From assembly GCA_041687495.1 (NCBI GenBank), contig JAWLBR010000069.1:1-17361 (forward strand): a stretch of DNA of 17,361 nucleotides. Reading direction: 5' to 3'. Shown here one piece after another: positions 13,474 through 17,361 of this stretch. The position numbers were made by a program, and so were the translations under genes. Under the pieces are notes generated by a model. That model was given only the letters and a program-made list of their open reading frames with translations, was not told the origin of the DNA and did no database searches. This DNA comes from JAWLBR01 sp041687495. Its GTDB lineage: Bacteria; Bacillota; Limnochordia; DTU087; JAAYGB01. Each line of letters begins with the position of its first letter. Within the stretch, counting starts at the first letter, position 1.

Positions 13474-15372
13474 CTACTTGGCGAAATAGAACTGCTGCGG
13501 CCAGAAGTTGCGAGGTGAGTGGCGGATCCAACTATAGACAGCTTCTTCGGGTACATTGCGCAGATCCTTGTTAACCACACCGACCAGCGGCGGGGAAGCA
13601 AGGGTTCCGATCACCCAAAGGTTCTCCGCGTTGATCTCGAGAATCTCGTGGAAAAGCCGAATCTGCTCTTCGGCATCAGGGCAGGCCTTGATCTGCTCGT
13701 ACAGGTCTATGACTCTGCGCAAGTCGCCAGTGGGCTCCTCGCCAGTTGCACCACCTGACTGATACCAGTGGGCGTGGCCAACAGCTTGGATCGACTCGTT
13801 GGAGTAGGGTAGATACCACCGAGGCTCCAAGAGAGGCGTGGTCCCAGCGGCACCGGTCCAAATTCCCAGATCGTGATCCACCGCATCCTTGCGGGTATAG
13901 AACAATGACCGCTCCTCGCTCTTGATCACTGTGTGTACGCCCACTTCATCCCAGTAGCTCTTGATTAGCTCTGCAGCTTGAGTCCACGGGCCAAAGGCCG
14001 GAGTGAACTCAAAAGTAATAGACAGCCGCTTTCCATCGGGCCGTAGACGGAACCCCTGTCCATCCCGTTTGGTCAGCCCCATCTCATCCAGCAGTCTGTT
14101 GGACTCGCTCGGGTCGTACTCGATATGGGCAGTCGCCAACTCCTCACAGTGGTAAGGACAGCCTTTCAACGGAACTACTTGGCACGGTTCGCCAGCTAGC
14201 CCCAGATACGCCAGCTCATTGAGCTCGTCTCGGTTAATCGCATGGGAGAGCGCTATTCTGAACCTCTTGTCACCAAAGATCACTTTCTTGACCGGATCTT
14301 TGTGATTGAGATTCAGCCCGATGGCCATGTTTGTTTCAAAGTCGTCGATATAGTACCTGACGTGGTAGTTACCCCGTTCACTGCCTTCAACCAACATGGG
14401 TAGATTGTTCTGCAGAAGGTGCCTAAACTGGAAATCAATCTCCCCAGCAATTGCCTTCAGATTCAAAACCTCAAGATTTTGCACCATATCGTGGGTGACT
14501 TCGTCAATATACGGCAGTTGATTGCCTTCTGGGTCCACTTGCCAGAAGTACGGATTTCGTTCTACAACCATTCTCGTGCTTGTTCCGGGAACCTTTAGGA
14601 TCCAAGCGGACAGGGTCGGGTAGTCGACATTGGTCCAGCGGTTCATCCGCTCGCGGAAGAGTTCATACCACTGACTAAAACCAGCGGCCTTCACCTTTTC
14701 TGCCAGCTCCTCTGCCGGAGCATACTTGGGATGGAACTGTTGCAGATAATGCTTTGGATGATTAGGAATCGAGTGACCAGAAGGTCCGGCCAAATGCTGC
14801 AGAAATAGTCCATATGGTTTAGCGAAGGTAAAGCGGATAGTGTAGGTATCGAGCTTCTCCAATATCGGAGTCTCCCCATCGACAACCAACCAAGCCGGAA
14901 CTGCTGGAGTCAGCTCTTTGTTTCCGATGACATCATCGTACCAGAACACAATATCATCAGCGGTGAAAGGAGCGCCATCGGACCAGCGCATTCCCTCTCG
15001 CATGTAGAAGGTGAAGACTCGCCCTTCTTCGGCTACATCCCAGGCCTTGAAGATGTTGGGCTGTACACCGGCGCCATCGTCGGTCCAATATAGCAAACGC
15101 TCGGTAACCAGCCGATCCGGACCAGCTGAGTCCGACAGACCTAGCCAAACTCGGCGCAGTGTCCCACCATATTGGCCAATACCCTCTAGTGGCTGCACTA
15201 CCAACGGTTCTTTGGGCAGCCGCTGTTCGACGGAGGGCAGCTCGCCTGCTTTTACCCTTTCGGTTAGCATCGGAGCTTCTTGATACGCCAGTACGACACC
15301 TTGACTGAGAACTATCAGTAAGGTCAAGAACAGCATACTCAACATTTTCCCGTGCAGGATGTGTCTTGCCAT
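13474..15372 (-). CDS. Extracellular solute-binding protein, family 5 (oligopeptide or oligosaccharide type)
   Basis: This is a secreted substrate receptor of the OppA/DppA superfamily (632 residues). ATG 15372 has AGGAGG 8 bases upstream. The signal peptide (1-29) ends GVVLA before YQEAP, with no lipobox Cys. The mature protein shows LPSVEQRLPKEPLVV, a start I associate with the branch that binds oligosaccharides in thermophiles. Next come EEGRVFTFYMREGMRWSDG, APFTADDIVFWYDD, YFWQVDPEGNQLPYIDEV and KRFRIALSHAINRDEL, all normal for the family. No permease or ATPase gene adjoins it, so it must work with a system encoded elsewhere or reach one beyond the window by another transcript. A terminator follows at 13402-13434, and the next gene is of the TCP2 type. 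Peptide versus sugar ligand cannot be settled from the sequence. Confidence 0.92.
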   Translation of the reverse strand: MARHILHGKMLSMLFLTLLIVLSQGVVLAYQEAPMLTERVKAGELPSVEQRLPKEPLVVQPLEGIGQYGGTLRRVWLGLSDSAGPDRLVTERLLYWTDDGAGVQPNIFKAWDVAEEGRVFTFYMREGMRWSDGAPFTADDIVFWYDDVIGNKELTPAVPAWLVVDGETPILEKLDTYTIRFTFAKPYGLFLQHLAGPSGHSIPNHPKHYLQQFHPKYAPAEELAEKVKAAGFSQWYELFRERMNRWTNVDYPTLSAWILKVPGTSTRMVVERNPYFWQVDPEGNQLPYIDEVTHDMVQNLEVLNLKAIAGEIDFQFRHLLQNNLPMLVEGSERGNYHVRYYIDDFETNMAIGLNLNHKDPVKKVIFGDKRFRIALSHAINRDELNELAYLGLAGEPCQVVPLKGCPYHCEELATAHIEYDPSESNRLLDEMGLTKRDGQGFRLRPDGKRLSITFEFTPAFGPWTQAAELIKSYWDEVGVHTVIKSEERSLFYTRKDAVDHDLGIWTGAAGTTPLLEPRWYLPYSNESIQAVGHAHWYQSGGATGEEPTGDLRRVIDLYEQIKACPDAEEQIRLFHEILEINAENLWVIGTLASPPLVGVVNKDLRNVPEEAVYSWIRHSPRNFWPQQFYFAK

Positions 15373-15503
15373 GGCTATATCCTCCTTTTGATGTTTCGGG
15401 TTATCCTCTACCGTCCAATACGAACAAGACCACCTCCATCTCCGCTTGTCTGCTACAGCATCTTGATCATGTTCGGTTTCTATTGGCGGAATTTGAATTT
15501 TTC

Positions 15504-15533
15504 TTTCTATTCCTATATTTACTTCGAGTTCAA
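15504..15533 (-). promoter_or_regulatory. Weak candidate promoter of the family-5 binding-protein gene
   Basis: On the - strand TTGAAC (15533-15528) and TAGAAA (15509-15504) are separated by 18 bases in an A/T-rich stretch. They match consensus at 4 of 6 each. The implied leader is about 120 bases. The rest of the 15373-15597 gap shows nothing else I can name. Confidence 0.25.
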
Positions 15534-15597
15534 GCTCATTCCTTGTCCCTTACCAGAAAAACCCTCAGAAAACAGACTGCCTCCGCTATTTCGTGGC

Positions 15598-15620
15598 AAA
15601 AAAAACCGCCCGAAGGCGGT
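15598..15620 (-). terminator. Rho-independent terminator of the chemoreceptor gene
   Basis: On the - strand ACCGCC, a TTCG tetraloop and GGCGGT are followed by seven or more Ts (15605-15598). It lies 82 bases after the chemoreceptor stop. The UUCG loop closed by C-G and the long T-run make this a very strong terminator. Confidence 0.92.
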
Positions 15621-15702
15621 CTTGAGAGCTTTGCTTGCTAAATATCGCAGAAAGTGGTGCTCTCCCAAACAGCAGAGTGCCCCTTGTGGGTATAGTCCCG
15701 GG

Positions 15703-17277
15703 TTAATCAGTCTTAAACTGCTCCACCAGACTGTGTAGATCCTGGGCCATGTGACTTAACTTCTGAGCAGTAGAAGCAACCTGCTGGATAGTGGCTGACT
15801 GCTCTTCAGTGGCGGCAGCCATTTGCTGACTACCAGTTCCGATCTGCTCCACCCCTGACGCTACTCCCCGAATCTGCCCCACGATGTCGTCGATTGATGA
15901 CAGAATCGATTCGATCATCTCGCCGCTTTCCCCCACAACATTAGCGCTAGTTTCGGCTTGTCTAGCTCCACTCTCCATTCCCTGCACAGCTTGCTCAGTT
16001 TCGGTCTGTACCTGAGATATTAGCGCTGAGATCTCATCCGCGGCCTGGGAAGCTTGCTCTGCCAAGTTACGAACCTCATCAGCTACCACAGCGAAACCCC
16101 GGCCGTACTCCCCAGCCCTGGCAGCTTCAATGGCCGCGTTAAGAGCAAGCAGGTTCGTTTGCTCTGCAACGTGGCTGATGACCCCAATGATCTGCCCTAT
16201 CTCCTGGGAGCGCCGTCCCAATCCATCGATCTTTTCGGCCAATCCAATCACAGTTGTCCGCAGGTCTGAAGTTTCCTTAACGGCCGCTTGAATAGAAGTC
16301 TTACCCGCGGAGGCCTTTTCAGAAATCCGCGCAGCCGAATCCGCCATCGTTTGGGCGGTACTGCTCATGGTCTGTACTGTAGAAGCAAAATCGTTGGCTT
16401 TGCTTGCCACCTCTTCCACAGAAGCGCTGACCTCCTGGGTGGCCGCAACCAACTCTTCACTGGATGCTGCCACACCCTCCCCGTGACCCCGGACTCTGGA
16501 TATGATCCCTTGTAGGTTCTCAATTATGGAGTTGAAACTCTTGGCAACATCGCCCACCTCGTCATTGCCTCGGATCGGGATCCGCCGAGTGAGATCACCA
16601 TCTCCTTTGTGGACATCATCCATCGATACTTGCAGCCGCCGAAGAGGTCCCAGGATCTTTGCAGTCAGCCAGAGAACCCCGGCAACTAACAGCACGGAGA
16701 TGATGCCCAGCAGTGCTACCAGGTTTCTCCTGACCGAATTGGTCTGGACCCTCGCATCTTCTAGGTTTGAACTCATTCTTGCTAAGCTACTCTGGACATA
16801 TTCCGCGATCTGGTGTGACATAGTCTCAGCCACTAGGTCGAATTCTTCCATGATCGCATTGCCCGCTTCTCTACCGCTGTTTATGTAAGCATCGGCCATT
16901 GTTTTGCCGGTGGCGAAGTAGGGCGAAAAGCCAGTGATTATTCCTTGTATTTCCTCGGCATGCTCTGGATCGCTTTGCTCCAAGGTCTGGGCCAGAGCGC
17001 GAAAGTCTGCTGCGTATTCCTCGGCCCGGGCAATCCCTCCGGTGTCCCCGGTAGCGCTGGCATCGGTCAGCCACTGCTGCACCTGGATCACCGCGTAACG
17101 CATTTCGTCAGCGGGAATCACCGTGTCTACAATTTGATGCTCAAGTGCGTCGAGCCTCTCATGCATCTGAGTGAGGATTTGTGAGGTATAGATCCCTAAG
17201 AACGTCAAAATGATTACCAAAACTCCAAGAAAGCCGAACAGTGACGAACGAATCCGTAGTCCTCCATGCCTTGCCAC
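15703..17277 (-). CDS. Methyl-accepting chemotaxis protein
   Basis: This is a membrane chemoreceptor that passes ligand signals to the CheA/CheW arrays. It has 524 residues: a short cytoplasmic start, TM1 (about 12-31), an extracytoplasmic mainly helical sensor of about 150 residues (32-183), TM2 (186-206), HAMP (207-260, with GDGDLTRRI and NDEVGDVAKSFN) and a long signalling coiled coil. The conserved hairpin tip is at about 372-403 (EQTNLLALNAAIEAAR, then GRGFAVVADEVR). Gln/Glu-rich heptads on either side offer methylation sites. There is no C-terminal CheR-tethering pentapeptide; it ends VEQFKTD. GTG 17277 is chosen because GGAGGG lies 7 bases upstream. The frame runs open to 17349, but the extra 24 residues would put a stray hydrophobic stretch before the basic start of TM1. 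A sugar ligand is plausible from its neighbours, but unproven. Confidence 0.92.
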   Translation of the reverse strand: MARHGGLRIRSSLFGFLGVLVIILTFLGIYTSQILTQMHERLDALEHQIVDTVIPADEMRYAVIQVQQWLTDASATGDTGGIARAEEYAADFRALAQTLEQSDPEHAEEIQGIITGFSPYFATGKTMADAYINSGREAGNAIMEEFDLVAETMSHQIAEYVQSSLARMSSNLEDARVQTNSVRRNLVALLGIISVLLVAGVLWLTAKILGPLRRLQVSMDDVHKGDGDLTRRIPIRGNDEVGDVAKSFNSIIENLQGIISRVRGHGEGVAASSEELVAATQEVSASVEEVASKANDFASTVQTMSSTAQTMADSAARISEKASAGKTSIQAAVKETSDLRTTVIGLAEKIDGLGRRSQEIGQIIGVISHVAEQTNLLALNAAIEAARAGEYGRGFAVVADEVRNLAEQASQAADEISALISQVQTETEQAVQGMESGARQAETSANVVGESGEMIESILSSIDDIVGQIRGVASGVEQIGTGSQQMAAATEEQSATIQQVASTAQKLSHMAQDLHSLVEQFKTD

Positions 17278-17361
17278 CGCAAATCCCTCCATATAGCTGA
17301 ACACCAGCCAACACGTATAGATGATAGAGACTTCCATGAATAACGCCACATTGTGGAGATC

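Noticed and set aside
15352..15738. Open frames on the + strand in the gap between chemoreceptor and binding-protein genes.
   Set aside because: They run through the chemoreceptor's terminator and the binding protein's ribosome binding site and have unlikely composition.
1..17361. CRISPR arrays, insertion sequences, tRNA or rRNA genes, phage genes.
   Set aside because: No regularly spaced repeats, transposase-like proteins or conserved RNA gene sequence were seen on either strand.

Overview
The window reads as a chromosomal piece of an uncultured, heterotrophic, probably anaerobic bacterium of the Firmicutes (Bacillota) type. The signs are moderate GC, strong AGGAGG-type ribosome binding sites, many GTG and TTG starts, LplB/YtcP-type sugar permeases, an LDCC-motif small protein and a DUF2933-like protein. 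A run of ten Ns indicates a scaffolded draft or metagenome assembly. No ribosomal or other phylogenetic marker is present, so a finer placement would be guesswork; a deep clostridial or Limnochordia-like lineage is only my impression.

Left half, + strand. Bases 107-3190 hold a CUT1-type sugar importer in the order permease, permease, binding protein. The binding-protein gene is split by the N run, which looks like an assembly artefact. Next come a sensorless protein with two GGDEF domains (3537-4595), an MFS transporter with its own candidate promoter and terminator (4783-6036), and a second importer of the LplB/YtcP type (6484-8362) followed by its large binding protein (8514-10106). Neither importer has an ATPase gene here, so both would need a shared MsmX-like ATPase encoded elsewhere.

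Right half, - strand, converging on the left half at about 10.2 kb. Reading in the direction of transcription there is a chemoreceptor (17277-15703), an orphan family-5 solute-binding protein (15372-13474), a uroporphyrinogen-decarboxylase-related protein of the 'TCP2' type (13377-12133), and a small unrecognised protein with a YHGS motif that may be ADP-ribosyltransferase-like (12080-11685). Last is a compact three-gene operon: an LDCC-motif protein, a His/Met-rich DUF2933-like membrane protein and a prolipoprotein diacylglyceryl transferase (11401-10302).

The general theme is sensing and uptake of oligosaccharides or peptides (three solute-binding proteins, four permease subunits, one chemoreceptor, one MFS carrier) with a likely c-di-GMP component. 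The most interesting parts are the LDCC/DUF2933/Lgt operon, which looks like a small metal-handling module; a 37-nt hairpin element present twice in opposite orientation with a compensatory base-pair change, each time just after a stop codon; and the small YHGS protein.
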